Source: Paraburkholderia domus
GTDB lineage: Bacteria > Pseudomonadota > Gammaproteobacteria > Burkholderiales > Burkholderiaceae
Assembly (NCBI RefSeq): GCF_905220705.1
Contig: NZ_CAJNAT010000002.1
Coordinates: 248,001 to 312,000, forward strand
Length of the DNA stretch: 64,000 bases
Reading direction: 5' to 3'
The position numbers and the translations under genes are program-made. The notes beneath the pieces were generated by a model. That model was not told where the DNA came from. It saw only the letters and a program-made list of their open reading frames with translations, and searched no databases. Each line of letters begins with the position of its first letter. Positions within the stretch are counted from its first letter, which is position 1. This document shows positions 1-8,944 of the stretch, piece after piece.

Positions 1-1290
1 TTGCTGCGCTCGGTAAAGAAGGCGCTCGACGCGCACGAGATCAAGCGCATGCCGTTCTCCAGCGCGCCGCGCGAGCGCAGCCGCACGCCGGTTCATTGGG
101 TTGAACCGGTGCTCGTCTGCGAATGCAATTTCGCTGAATGGACGAGCGACGGCATCGTGCGGCAGGCCTCGTTCGTGAGTCTGCGCAACGACAAACCGGC
201 GCGGCAGATCATCAAGGAAGCATCCCGCAAAGGAGCCGACGTGCCAACGCAAACCGATACCGCATCCGATAAGGTGCCGAAGAAACGCACGACGAAAAAG
301 GCCATCGAAACTCCCGCGACCGAGCCCGCTGGAAAAAGCTCAGCGAAGACGTCTGCAACGAAAGCGGCCTCAGCGAAATCAGGAACCGCCACAACGCCGG
401 CCGAAGTCGCCGGTGTCCGCATCTCTCATCCCGACCGCATCGTCGACAAAAGCACCGGCACCCGCAAAATCGATCTCGTAAAGTACTACGAGGCGATCGC
501 CGACTGGATGCTGCCGCATCTGCAAGACCGGCCGGTGTCGGTGGTGCGCGCGCCCGAGGACATTGGCGGCGAGCTGTTTTTCCAGAAGCACAGCCAGAAA
601 CTGTCGATCCCGAACGTCACACAGCATCCCGGACTCGACCCCGGCCATCCGCCGCTGATCACCGTCGATACGCTCAAGGCTTTGGTCGGTGCGGCGCAAA
701 TGGGCACCGTCGAATTTCATACGTGGAATGCCGTGGTGTCGAACATCGAAAAACCCGATCGCATGGTGTTCGATCTCGATCCGGATGCGTCGCTCGGTTG
801 GGAGCGGATGATCGAGGCCGCGCAACTGACGCGCTCGTTGCTCGAAGAACTCGGCCTGGCGTCTTTCTGCAAGACGAGCGGCGGCAAGGGATTCCACGTG
901 GTGGTGCCGCTCGCGAAGCACGCCGGCTGGGACGAAGTGAAGGCGTTTTCGCAAGCGGTCGCGCAGCATATGGCGACAACGCTGCCCAAGTACTTCAGCG
1001 CGAAGATGGGCGCGCAGAATCGCAAGCGGAAGATCTTCGTCGATTACCTGCGCAACAATCGCGGCTCGAGTACGGTGGCCGCATTTTCGGCCCGTGCGAG
1101 GCCGGGGCTGGGCGTTTCAGTGCCGCTCTCGTGGGACGAAGTGGCCACCACGACGAGCGGCGATCAATGGACCATCGAAAACGTGCACGAGCGTCTTCAG
1201 AATCTTAAGCGCGACCCGTGGGCGGACTATGCCAAGACGCGTCAGAGCATTACCGCGGCAATGAAAAAACGTCTGGATGAAGCGGAATGA
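1..1290 (+). CDS. ligD: DNA ligase D, C-terminal part (end of ligase domain plus polymerase domain); 5' end outside window
   Basis: The reading frame is already open at base 1, so this is the 3' portion of a larger gene and the TTG at base 1 is not a start. Residues 1-75 look like the end of the ATP-dependent ligase OB-fold. Residues 75-135 are a Lys/Ala/Thr-rich linker. Residues 138-425 form the archaeo-eukaryotic-primase-type polymerase domain, with the metal-binding pair D258/D260 in VFDLDPD and the conserved KTSGGKGFH and FVDYLRNN stretches. LigD works with Ku in bacterial non-homologous end joining: the polymerase fills gaps, preferring ribonucleotides, and the ligase seals them. Ligase followed by polymerase is the order known from Pseudomonas aeruginosa LigD. 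No ku gene lies in the window. The family is secure; the upstream phosphoesterase and catalytic ligase domains cannot be seen. Confidence 0.95.
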   Translation: MLRSVKKALDAHEIKRMPFSSAPRERSRTPVHWVEPVLVCECNFAEWTSDGIVRQASFVSLRNDKPARQIIKEASRKGADVPTQTDTASDKVPKKRTTKKAIETPATEPAGKSSAKTSATKAASAKSGTATTPAEVAGVRISHPDRIVDKSTGTRKIDLVKYYEAIADWMLPHLQDRPVSVVRAPEDIGGELFFQKHSQKLSIPNVTQHPGLDPGHPPLITVDTLKALVGAAQMGTVEFHTWNAVVSNIEKPDRMVFDLDPDASLGWERMIEAAQLTRSLLEELGLASFCKTSGGKGFHVVVPLAKHAGWDEVKAFSQAVAQHMATTLPKYFSAKMGAQNRKRKIFVDYLRNNRGSSTVAAFSARARPGLGVSVPLSWDEVATTTSGDQWTIENVHERLQNLKRDPWADYAKTRQSITAAMKKRLDEAE

Positions 1291-1434
1291 GCGCGATCCA
1301 GCCAGCCTCATCCAACCTGAAAAAGGAGCAAGCCATAAAGACCTCAGCGCAATCGTCCGACGGCGACAAGCAAGCCGACCCGTATGCAAAGACGCATCCG
1401 CAGTCGCACCAGGATCCTCGACTTCCGCTCCAGT

Positions 1435-2400
1435 TCAGTCCGGCTCCACGTCCCAATAAGGCGGATCGCCGAAATGAGCAGCAAGGAACTCGATGAACGC
1501 GAGCGTCCTCGGCGGCACGAACGCGCGGCTCGGGTAGACCGCCCAGATCGCCACATTTTCCGCGAGCGGATAGGCGTCGAGCACGCTCACCAGTTCGCCG
1601 CTGCGCAGATACGGCGCCACGTCCCATGTCGATTTGAGCGCGATGCCGAAACCGGCTAGCAAGCCGTCGCGAATAACTTCACCGTTGTCGACGACGAGGC
1701 GCCCGCTTACGCGTACCTCGAGCGGTCCCGCGGGCGTCACGAAGGCCCAGTCGCGCTGGTCTGACAGGATCATGCATTCGTGCTGTGCGAGGTCCGAAGG
1801 ATGGTGTGGTGACCCACGCGCGGCGAGGTAAGCGGGCGCGGCGCACAGCACGCGGCGATTCACCGCGAGGCGCCGCGCCACCAGTGACGAATCCTTGAGC
1901 GCGCCGACCCGGATCGCCACGTCGATACCTGCGTCGACCAGATCGACTACCTGATCCGTCAGCCGAAGATCGACGCTGACGCCCGGATAGCGGCGCAGAA
2001 ATTCGCTGATCACCGGCGATACGTGCTGCCGCCCGAACGACGACGGCATCGATACCCGTAAGCGTCCCTGCGGCTCGGCCTGCGCGCGGCCGACCGAGGC
2101 GCGTGCGGCATCGGCCGCATCGAGCAGCGCCTGGGCGCGTGTCATGAATACTTCGCCGTCCTGCGTGAGACTGATGCGGCGGGTGGTTCGATGCAGCAGG
2201 CGCGCGCCGAGGCGCTTTTCCAACTGGGCGATGCGCGAGCTCGCGACCGCCGCCGACAGGCCGAATTCGCGGCCCGCCGCCGAGACATTGGCGAGCAGGG
2301 CGGCCCGCACGAACAGGGCGACGTCGAGTAGATCGAGTCGTTCCCGCTCGCCGGGCGAGGGTTTTACGGCGGGTTTTACCGCATCGTCAGGATGGTCCAT
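1435..2400 (-). CDS. LysR-family transcriptional regulator
   Basis: A 321-residue regulator with an N-terminal winged helix-turn-helix (about residues 20-80, including LSAAVASSRIAQLEKRLGAR and LLHRTTRRISLTQDG) and a C-terminal LysR substrate-binding domain. I use the ATG at 2400 rather than a TTG five codons upstream, because an AGAAG-like ribosome site precedes the ATG and it matches the usual LysR length. The gene is divergent from an MDR oxidoreductase starting 168 bases away. That is the classic arrangement in which a LysR protein controls its neighbour and itself. The inducer is unknown. The family is sure; the target is inferred from position. Confidence 0.9.
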   Translation of the reverse strand: MDHPDDAVKPAVKPSPGERERLDLLDVALFVRAALLANVSAAGREFGLSAAVASSRIAQLEKRLGARLLHRTTRRISLTQDGEVFMTRAQALLDAADAARASVGRAQAEPQGRLRVSMPSSFGRQHVSPVISEFLRRYPGVSVDLRLTDQVVDLVDAGIDVAIRVGALKDSSLVARRLAVNRRVLCAAPAYLAARGSPHHPSDLAQHECMILSDQRDWAFVTPAGPLEVRVSGRLVVDNGEVIRDGLLAGFGIALKSTWDVAPYLRSGELVSVLDAYPLAENVAIWAVYPSRAFVPPRTLAFIEFLAAHFGDPPYWDVEPD

Positions 2401-2431
2401 TCTTCTGAAATTCAAAAAGATGTTTCAGTCA

Positions 2432-2448
2432 TTATGATGGTTTTATAA
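2432..2448. promoter_or_regulatory. Possible operator for the LysR regulator
   Basis: An AT-rich interrupted dyad, TTAT-N9-ATAA, sits between the divergent LysR gene and the oxidoreductase gene. LysR proteins usually bind short interrupted dyads in such gaps. The exact T-N11-A arrangement is not perfect, so this is tentative. Confidence 0.3.
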
Positions 2449-2567
2449 GAATAAGAACCGACTTAGGATGACGCCAATACGATCGATTGCTCCGCATGGC
2501 GCCAGCCGCTGCGCTGCCAGCAACGATCGCCGGTCCCTCAACCTCATCTGAAAGAACAGGAGCTGTG

Positions 2568-3584
2568 ATGAAAGCCGTAGGCCTCTATCGCTATTTGCCG
2601 ATCGATCAAACCGAATCGTTGATCGACGTCGACATTCCTAAACCCGAAGCCTCGGGCCGCGACCTACTGGTGAAAGTCGAAGCCATTTCCGTCAATCCGG
2701 TCGACACCAAGGTGCGCGCCCCGAAAGACACCGTCGAGAAAGCGCCGCGAGTGCTCGGCTGGGACGCCGCCGGCACGGTGGTGGCGGTCGGCCCGGACGT
2801 CACGCTGTTCAAGGTCGGCGACCCGGTGTTCTACGCGGGCAGCATCACGCGCCCGGGGGCGAATAGCGAGTTCCATCTGGTCGACGAGCGCATTGTCGGG
2901 CGCAAGCCGGCGTCGCTCGATTTCACACACGCGGCCGCGCTGCCGTTGACTGCGATCACCGCCTGGGAGGCGCTGTTCGACCGCCTCGGCGTATCGCCGC
3001 AAGGCGCGGACGAAGGCCGCACGGTGCTGATCATCGGCGGGGCGGGTGGTGTCGGTTCAATCGGCATCCAGTTGGCGAAGCAACTCGCGAAGCTGACAGT
3101 GATCGCGACCGCGTCGCGTCCTGAATCGGCGAAGTGGGCGACGGAGTTGGGCGCGGATCATATCGTCGATCACTTTGGCGATATGCCCGCGCAGTTGAAA
3201 AAGCTTGGCATCGACCAGGTCGATTACGTGCTGATTTTCAACGATACCGACAGGAATTTCCCGGCGGCCGCTGAAGTGATCAAGCCGCAGGGCGGCATCT
3301 GCACGATTGTCGAAAACAGCCAGCCGCTGCCGGTCGAACTGTTGAAGGCAAAAAGCGCCGCATTCCACTGGGAGTTCATGTTCACGCGTTCGATGTTCGG
3401 CACGCCGGACATGATCGAGCAGCATAAGCTGCTGACCGAGGTGGCGCGTCTCGTCGATGCGGGCACCTTGCGCACGACGCTCGGGCAGGATCTCGGCAAG
3501 ATCAACGCCGGGAATTTGCGCCGCGCGCATGAGCTGCTCGAAGAAGGGCGCGCGATCGGCAAGCTGGTGCTGACGGGCTTCTAG
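2568..3584 (+). CDS. Zinc-type alcohol dehydrogenase-like / quinone-oxidoreductase-like MDR protein
   Basis: A 338-residue medium-chain dehydrogenase/reductase. The N-terminal GroES-like fold contains VEAISVNPVDTKVR and GWDAAGTVVAVG. The Rossmann domain carries a nucleotide-binding loop (IIGGAGGVGSIGIQLAKQL, about residues 152-170). The catalytic-zinc ligands of true alcohol dehydrogenases are not evident, which fits the zinc-independent quinone-oxidoreductase-like branch using NADPH. The start at 2568 follows an AGGAG site by seven bases; the frame is open 27 codons further upstream but without a comparable site. It is probably controlled by the divergent LysR gene. The substrate is unknown. 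Confidence 0.88.
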   Translation: MKAVGLYRYLPIDQTESLIDVDIPKPEASGRDLLVKVEAISVNPVDTKVRAPKDTVEKAPRVLGWDAAGTVVAVGPDVTLFKVGDPVFYAGSITRPGANSEFHLVDERIVGRKPASLDFTHAAALPLTAITAWEALFDRLGVSPQGADEGRTVLIIGGAGGVGSIGIQLAKQLAKLTVIATASRPESAKWATELGADHIVDHFGDMPAQLKKLGIDQVDYVLIFNDTDRNFPAAAEVIKPQGGICTIVENSQPLPVELLKAKSAAFHWEFMFTRSMFGTPDMIEQHKLLTEVARLVDAGTLRTTLGQDLGKINAGNLRRAHELLEEGRAIGKLVLTGF

Positions 3585-3760
3585 ACCGCGCAGAGTTTGC
3601 ACAGTGTCTGGCGGTTCTGTCAGATCGCGCGCGCAGAATACGCGTCATTGCAAGCGGGTTAACACCCGATTCGTATGAAGCGCGCGCAGCGCCGCTTGGC
3701 GGTAGACTGGTGGGGCATCATGCTAAAACAGTTGCGTGTCTCGCAGCTCGTCTGGCCGGG

Positions 3761-3804
3761 CCTCAACCAGGCATCAACCAGGTATCAATCAGGCTCTAGT
3801 CAGG
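3761..3804. repeat. Four degenerate 11-bp tandem repeats (consensus nTCAAnCAGG)
   Basis: Successive units end in CAACCAGG, CAACCAGG, CAATCAGG and TAGTCAGG, spaced about 11 bases, so each copy falls on the same face of the helix. The block ends 60 bases before the start codon of the secreted protein at 3864. It may be a regulatory array or simple sequence drift. Confidence 0.5.
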
Positions 3805-3863
3805 CGGTGCATTGGCAGTAGCGCTTGAGCGAGCGCGCAGCGGCACAACAACGAGGTGACAGT

Positions 3864-4427
3864 ATGAGCTCCAGCTTCAAACTCTCCGCCGTTTCAATTG
3901 TCGCTTCTCTCGCCTGCGCGCTCGCGCCCGGCATGCTCGTGCCGGCGGCTTACGCCGCTACGCCGATCACCGTGACGTCGCAGTCCGCCCTCGACGGTCC
4001 GATCCGCTACACGGTCCGCGTCACGTCGAAACAGTTCGGCAATTCACAGGAAACGCGCACGATTCGCTCTGGCGAATCGGACGACTTCACGTGGAAAACC
4101 GTGCCGCCGGGCGGCCCTGTGCCCGCGTCGGATACCTGCCCGAATTATTCGTCGCTACCGACCGATACCAACGGCGCGATGATTCGTCAGACGCAGATCC
4201 GCTTTGCGCCGGTTGTCGCCGGTGACGGCACCGCGTCCGTGCAATTGAGCTTCCAGGCGCAGACACCGCACGGCGTGAAGACGGTGACGAGCGGCGGCAA
4301 AACGCTCAAGTGTCCGAACGACGTAAGCGTCAGCCAGATTGTGCGTTTTACGATGCCGACTAATGGCAGTACGAAAACGCTGACGCTCAATGACGGCACC
4401 GAACTGGCGGTCACCGCGAAACGTTGA
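3864..4427 (+). CDS. Secreted protein of unknown function
   Basis: A 187-residue protein with a clear Sec signal peptide: a short charged start, a hydrophobic core at about residues 7-25, and likely cleavage after AYA near residue 31. The mature part is rich in Thr, Ser and Val and has two cysteines (in DTCPNYSS and TLKCPND) that could form a disulfide in the periplasm. I recognise no catalytic motif; it resembles Burkholderia-restricted families of unknown function. The start at 3864 follows a GAGGTG ribosome site. An in-frame opening 13 codons upstream would destroy the signal peptide start. It stands alone between the oxidoreductase and the convergent fetB. Confidence 0.75.
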   Translation: MSSSFKLSAVSIVASLACALAPGMLVPAAYAATPITVTSQSALDGPIRYTVRVTSKQFGNSQETRTIRSGESDDFTWKTVPPGGPVPASDTCPNYSSLPTDTNGAMIRQTQIRFAPVVAGDGTASVQLSFQAQTPHGVKTVTSGGKTLKCPNDVSVSQIVRFTMPTNGSTKTLTLNDGTELAVTAKR

Positions 4428-4457
4428 ATTTGCGCGGTGAGTTGTGCGTGACACAAC

Positions 4458-4490
4458 AGCGGTAGCGGCCGCTCGCGGGCCGCTACCGCT
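4458..4490. terminator. Perfect 13-bp inverted repeat, terminator-like
   Basis: Arms 4458-4470 and 4478-4490 pair perfectly around a seven-base loop, 31 bases after the stop of the secreted-protein gene and in a convergent gap before fetB. There is no T-run, so it may be a transcript-end stabiliser or a protein site rather than an intrinsic terminator. Confidence 0.45.
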
Positions 4491-4621
4491 GCCAGTACGC
4501 AAGCCGAGGCCTGCGATGCGGTCGCGTTGCGTGACGATGTGCATCGCATAGGCCGCATCCATGACATGCGGTAGGCAAGTGGTGACGCAAACCGGCGTCG
4601 CGCTGCTTATCCGTTCGCCCT

Positions 4622-5428
4622 TCAACGCCCCGCCGCAGGTCGCTCTACCAGGCGCGACGACAGAAACCGGTGCTCCGCCGAGAAGAGCCGCCGATACGTG
4701 AGCAGCACCGCGCCCACCGTCCCCAAGGCTGACGCCGCCGCGATCAGGAACATGATCACGATCTGATAGCGCACCGCCTGCAATGGCGACTGCCCGGCCA
4801 GCACCTGCCCGGTCATCATGCCGGGCAAGCTCACTACGCCGACCACGGCCATCTGATTCAGCGTGGGCATCATGCCCGCGCGCACCGCCTGGCGTGCCGG
4901 CGCTTGCGCCGCTTCCCAACGTGTCGCGCCGAGCGCGAGCGCCATGTCCACGCGGTCACGCCGCGCCGTCAGTTCCTCGGTCATCCGTTCGATGCCGAGC
5001 GATACGCCGGTCAGCGTATTGCCGAGGATCATGCCGAGAATCGGAATCGCGTACTGCGGCTCGTACCACGGGTGAATACGGATCACGACGAACAGTCCGA
5101 CCGCGGCTACCAGCCACGAACTGACCCAGATCGACAGCACGCTGTCCGCACGTTGGCCCGCATACGTGCGACTGCCGCGCTGCGCGCCCGCGAAGCCTGC
5201 GATCAGCGTCATCACGATCATCAAAGGCAGCACGACGAACCAGTGGTCGTAACGGAACACCCAGCCGAGCACATAGCCGATCGCGAGTAACTGAACGACG
5301 GTGCGTACCGCCGCCCACGCAAGCTTGCGTTCGAGATCGAGCTTGAGCGCGACCGACACCACACCGTTCACCACGATCAGCAACGCGGCGATCGCGACGT
5401 CCCAGAGACTCAGGTTTTGCAAAGTCAT
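4622..5428 (-). CDS. fetB: FetB-type ABC transporter permease (UPF0014 family)
   Basis: A 268-residue inner-membrane protein with about seven hydrophobic segments, for example residues 10-28, 40-58 and 62-80. It carries the family block ILGMILGNTLTGVSLGIERM and the LPGMMTGQVLAGQSP stretch typical of FetB/YbbM. In E. coli, FetAB exports iron and helps resist peroxide. The start at 5428 overlaps the stop of the ATPase gene by four bases (ATGA), showing translational coupling. A longer reading frame upstream exists only because it runs antiparallel through fetA. The metal specificity here is inferred from the family. Confidence 0.9.
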   Translation of the reverse strand: MTLQNLSLWDVAIAALLIVVNGVVSVALKLDLERKLAWAAVRTVVQLLAIGYVLGWVFRYDHWFVVLPLMIVMTLIAGFAGAQRGSRTYAGQRADSVLSIWVSSWLVAAVGLFVVIRIHPWYEPQYAIPILGMILGNTLTGVSLGIERMTEELTARRDRVDMALALGATRWEAAQAPARQAVRAGMMPTLNQMAVVGVVSLPGMMTGQVLAGQSPLQAVRYQIVIMFLIAAASALGTVGAVLLTYRRLFSAEHRFLSSRLVERPAAGR

Positions 5429-6135
5429 TGGCCGAGCTCCTGATGCGCGGGCGTCACCGCGGATTCGTCGAGCACACCGGCGCGCATCGTGAGGCGCCGC
5501 TGGCTCATGCGCGCGGCTTGCGCCGGATCGTGCGACACCCACATCGACGCGTGCCGGCCGGCTTCGGCATCGAACCACGCGTGCACCAGAGCCTCGATCG
5601 CATGCGATGACTCCGGGTCGAGCGACGCGGTGGGTTCATCCAGCAGGAGCACTTCGGGCGCGAGTTGCAGAACGCGAATCAGCGCGGTGATCTGCGCTTC
5701 TCCGCCGGACAACTCGCTTGCGCGCTTGTCGAGAAAATCGTCGCCGCGGCCGGCCTGAGCGGCGAGGCTCGCCGCGCGCGCGCGATCGAAGCGCACGTCG
5801 CGATAGGTCCGCAATTCGAACGGGTAACGCAGATTGTCTTCGACACTGCCGTCGAGCAGCGCGGGCCGCTGCCGGATATAAGCGACGTTGCGCCGGTAGC
5901 GTGGGATGGCGGCGCGCTCGACCGGCGCGCCGTGCCACATGATGCGTCCGGCATCGAGCGGATCGAGCAGGGCGAGCGCGCGCAGAAACACGCTCTTGCC
6001 GGAACCCGACGGGCCGGTGACCGCGACGCGGTCACCGGCGCGCAGAGCAAAGGTTGTGGGTTGCAGCAGCGTTTGCCCGCGCAATGCATCGCGCCGGGCG
6101 ATGCCGTCGGCGAGGACGAAGGGAACATCGGTCAT
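5425..6135 (-). CDS. fetA: FetA-type ABC transporter ATP-binding protein
   Basis: A 236-residue nucleotide-binding subunit with Walker A GPSGSGKS (about residues 40-47), signature LSGGEAQ, Walker B LLLDEPTASLD and an H-loop in WVSHDP. The signature has A where many ABC proteins have Q, and the following residues (QITALIR) match the FetA/YbbL branch. It is first in a two-gene operon with the permease it energises. It lies divergently from the AsmA gene, 185 bases away. Confidence 0.9.
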   Translation of the reverse strand: MTDVPFVLADGIARRDALRGQTLLQPTTFALRAGDRVAVTGPSGSGKSVFLRALALLDPLDAGRIMWHGAPVERAAIPRYRRNVAYIRQRPALLDGSVEDNLRYPFELRTYRDVRFDRARAASLAAQAGRGDDFLDKRASELSGGEAQITALIRVLQLAPEVLLLDEPTASLDPESSHAIEALVHAWFDAEAGRHASMWVSHDPAQAARMSQRRLTMRAGVLDESAVTPAHQELGQ

Positions 6136-6320
6136 GGTTTCTATCGTGGTGGATTCTTGTGTGGATTAGGAGGCCGCCATGACATTTCCTTACGTTTCCA
6201 TGGAAGGGAAACCTGTGCCTGAGCTGTGCGGCATGATAAAACGACGCCTATTAGACAATACTACCGGGCACGATATGTGCTGCCCTAATGCACAACGAAG
6301 AACAACGGCGGAGCTTCTCA

Positions 6321-8810
6321 ATGGCAGTGTCGAGTACGATCGGAAGACGGATAGGAAAAATCATCGCATGGCTGGTGGCGATCATCGTCATTCTGATTGT
6401 CGCGTTGGCCATTTTCATTCTGACCTTCGACTGGAACCGGGCCCGGCCCTACATCGATGACAAGGTCACGCAGGCAATCGGCCGGCCGTTCGCGATCAAT
6501 GGCGATCTGAAAGTAGGGTGGCAGCATCCGGTCGGCGAGACCGGCTGGCGTGGCTGGGTGCCCTGGCCGCGTTTTTCGGCGGCCAATATCACCGTGGGCA
6601 ACCCCGACTGGAGCAAACAACCGCACTTCGCGACGCTCGACGAAATCGACTTCGAGGTCAAGGTGCTGCCGCTGCTCGCGCACGACATTGTGATTCCCGC
6701 GATCAATCTGGTGAACCCGTCGGTCGACCTCGAACGGCTGCTCGACGGGCGTAACAACTGGACCTTCAAACTGGCGTCTTCCAGCGGACCGTCCGAATGG
6801 AGGCTCGATCTGCATGACATCGCGTTTGCCAAGGGCAATATCGCGCTGTCCGATCAGCAGAAGAAGGTCGAGATGCAGATGGCGATCGACACGCTCGGCC
6901 AGCCGATTCCGATCGGCGAGGCGATGAAGCAGCAGGAGGCGGCGTCGCGCAGTGCGTCGGCTGAGGCGGTCGGCAAAGCGGGCGCGAGCAAGCTCACCGC
7001 CCAGGCTAACGCGCAGGCCGCATCGGAGGCTGCGGCGGCATCTGCTGCGGCGGCTTCCGCGGCGGAGGCTGTCGGCGCTTCGTCGACGGAGATCACCGCT
7101 TCGGGTCCGACGGCGGCGAATGGCGCATCGGGTGCACGGGTTGCCGGCGGCTCGAACGGTGCAAGCGAAGGCGCGAGCGGCGCGGCGGTGGCTTCGGCGT
7201 CGAACGCCAGCGAGGCAGGCACGGCTAATGGTGCGAAGCCTGAGATTCCGCCGTACGCGATTGGTTGGACCATCAAGGGGACCTACAACAAGACGCCGGT
7301 GTCGGGCAGCGGCAAGGTAGGCGGCGTGCTGGCGCTGCAGGACGCGAACCGGCCGTTCCCGGTGCAGGCCGATGTGAAGGCAGGCGATCTGCGTGTCGGC
7401 CTCGTGGGCACGATCACCGACCCGGCGCATCTTGCCGCGGTCGATCTGCGCCTCTGGCTGCAAGGCAACAGCCTGTCTCGGCTCTATGCGTTGACAGGCG
7501 TGACCTTGCCTGACACGCCCCCGTATGCAACCGATGGACGCCTTGTCGGTCAGTTCAAGTCCAGCGGCAACGTCTTCAAGTATGAAAATTTTACGGGCCG
7601 GGTGGGCGGCAGCGATCTGAATGGCTCGTTGACCTACACCGCACGTGAGCCGCGGCCGCTATTGCAGGGCGAGTTGGTGTCGCATCTGCTGCAATTCTCG
7701 GATCTGGCGCCGGTCATCGGCGCGGATTCGAACGCCAGCAAGGCGAGGCGCGGCGATGCGACGGCGCAGCCGGGCAACAAAGTGCTGCCCGTCGAAGAGT
7801 TTCGCACCGACCGCTGGCAGGCAATCGACGCCGACGTGAAGTTCACGGGCCGCCGCATCGTCAAGGACACCAACCTGCCGATCACCGACTTATACACACA
7901 CGTCGTGTTGACCGACGGCGTTCTCTCGCTCGAACCGCTGAAGTTCGGCGTGGCGGGCGGCTCGCTGTCATCGGATATTCAGTTGGACGGCAGCACCACG
8001 CCGCTGAAGGGCCGCGTCGCGACCTCGGCGCGGCATCTGAAGCTCAAGCAGTTGTTCCCGAACTTCAAGACGATGCAGAACGCGCTCGGCGAAATCAACG
8101 GTGACGCCGCGCTGAGCGCGACCGGCAATTCGCCGGCGGCGTTGGCGGCGACTTCGAACGGCGAGGTGAAGGCATTGATCACCGAAGGCACGGTGAGCCG
8201 GCTCCTGATGGAAGCAGCGGGGCTGAACGTGGCGAACGTGGTCTATGAAAAGCTGTTCGGCAATCGCGACGTGAAGATCAACTGCGCGGCCGCCGATTTT
8301 GTCGCGACCAACGGTGTGCTGGATTCGCGCGTCTTCGCGCTCGACACGGACGACGCGGTGATCAACATCGACGGCAAGGTGAATCTGCGCGACGAATCGA
8401 TGGATCTTGGCGTCCATCCGCATACCAAGGGCTTCCGGGTGTTTTCGCTGCGCTCGCCGCTGTATGTGAAGGGGACGTTCAAGGATCCGCACGTGGGCGT
8501 GGATGCCACCGCGCTGGCGCTTCGAGGCGGCGCCGTTATCGGGCTCGGCTTGATCAATCCGTTCGCGGCGCTGATTCCGCTGCTTGCGCCTAGCAATAAC
8601 AAACCGCTGCCGTGCGGGCAGTTGCTGGCGCAGGTTCGTCAGGCGCCGACCGCTCCGCCGCCGGGTGTGAAGCAGCAGCCTAAACCGGCCATTTCCCTCG
8701 ATGGCGCGCCGGTGAACAAGTCTTCCGCTGGCGCTGACTCGCCGGCTACGGCCGAAAAGAAGCCTGCGGCCATGTCGCCGGCCACGGCGGCCGAATATAA
8801 GGGGAGCTGA
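6321..8810 (+). CDS. AsmA-family envelope protein
   Basis: An 829-residue protein with one N-terminal membrane anchor (about residues 10-36) followed by DWNRARPYIDDKV and GRPFAINGDL, the hallmark start of AsmA proteins. The rest is predicted periplasmic beta-rich repeats, and the C-terminal AsmA_2-like part includes INCAAADF and GVHPHTKGFRVFSLRSPLYVKG. AsmA-like proteins are thought to bridge the periplasm and move phospholipid between membranes. Residues 203-307 are an Ala/Ser/Gly-rich low-complexity insert. I chose 6321 because GGAG lies seven bases upstream; an ATG eleven codons earlier lacks such a site. Its role here is inferred from the family. Confidence 0.88.
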   Translation: MAVSSTIGRRIGKIIAWLVAIIVILIVALAIFILTFDWNRARPYIDDKVTQAIGRPFAINGDLKVGWQHPVGETGWRGWVPWPRFSAANITVGNPDWSKQPHFATLDEIDFEVKVLPLLAHDIVIPAINLVNPSVDLERLLDGRNNWTFKLASSSGPSEWRLDLHDIAFAKGNIALSDQQKKVEMQMAIDTLGQPIPIGEAMKQQEAASRSASAEAVGKAGASKLTAQANAQAASEAAAASAAAASAAEAVGASSTEITASGPTAANGASGARVAGGSNGASEGASGAAVASASNASEAGTANGAKPEIPPYAIGWTIKGTYNKTPVSGSGKVGGVLALQDANRPFPVQADVKAGDLRVGLVGTITDPAHLAAVDLRLWLQGNSLSRLYALTGVTLPDTPPYATDGRLVGQFKSSGNVFKYENFTGRVGGSDLNGSLTYTAREPRPLLQGELVSHLLQFSDLAPVIGADSNASKARRGDATAQPGNKVLPVEEFRTDRWQAIDADVKFTGRRIVKDTNLPITDLYTHVVLTDGVLSLEPLKFGVAGGSLSSDIQLDGSTTPLKGRVATSARHLKLKQLFPNFKTMQNALGEINGDAALSATGNSPAALAATSNGEVKALITEGTVSRLLMEAAGLNVANVVYEKLFGNRDVKINCAAADFVATNGVLDSRVFALDTDDAVINIDGKVNLRDESMDLGVHPHTKGFRVFSLRSPLYVKGTFKDPHVGVDATALALRGGAVIGLGLINPFAALIPLLAPSNNKPLPCGQLLAQVRQAPTAPPPGVKQQPKPAISLDGAPVNKSSAGADSPATAEKKPAAMSPATAAEYKGS

Positions 8811-8944
8811 TGTTTTTGCTTGCCCGCTGACAAACAGGCGACAAACAGGCGACACGCGGGCGAACGAGAAAAACAGGGAATCGGCGCCGCGTGCTTAGAG
8901 ACATCGGCGCCGATAAAGAAGAGAAGAGAACTATCTGAGCGAGC

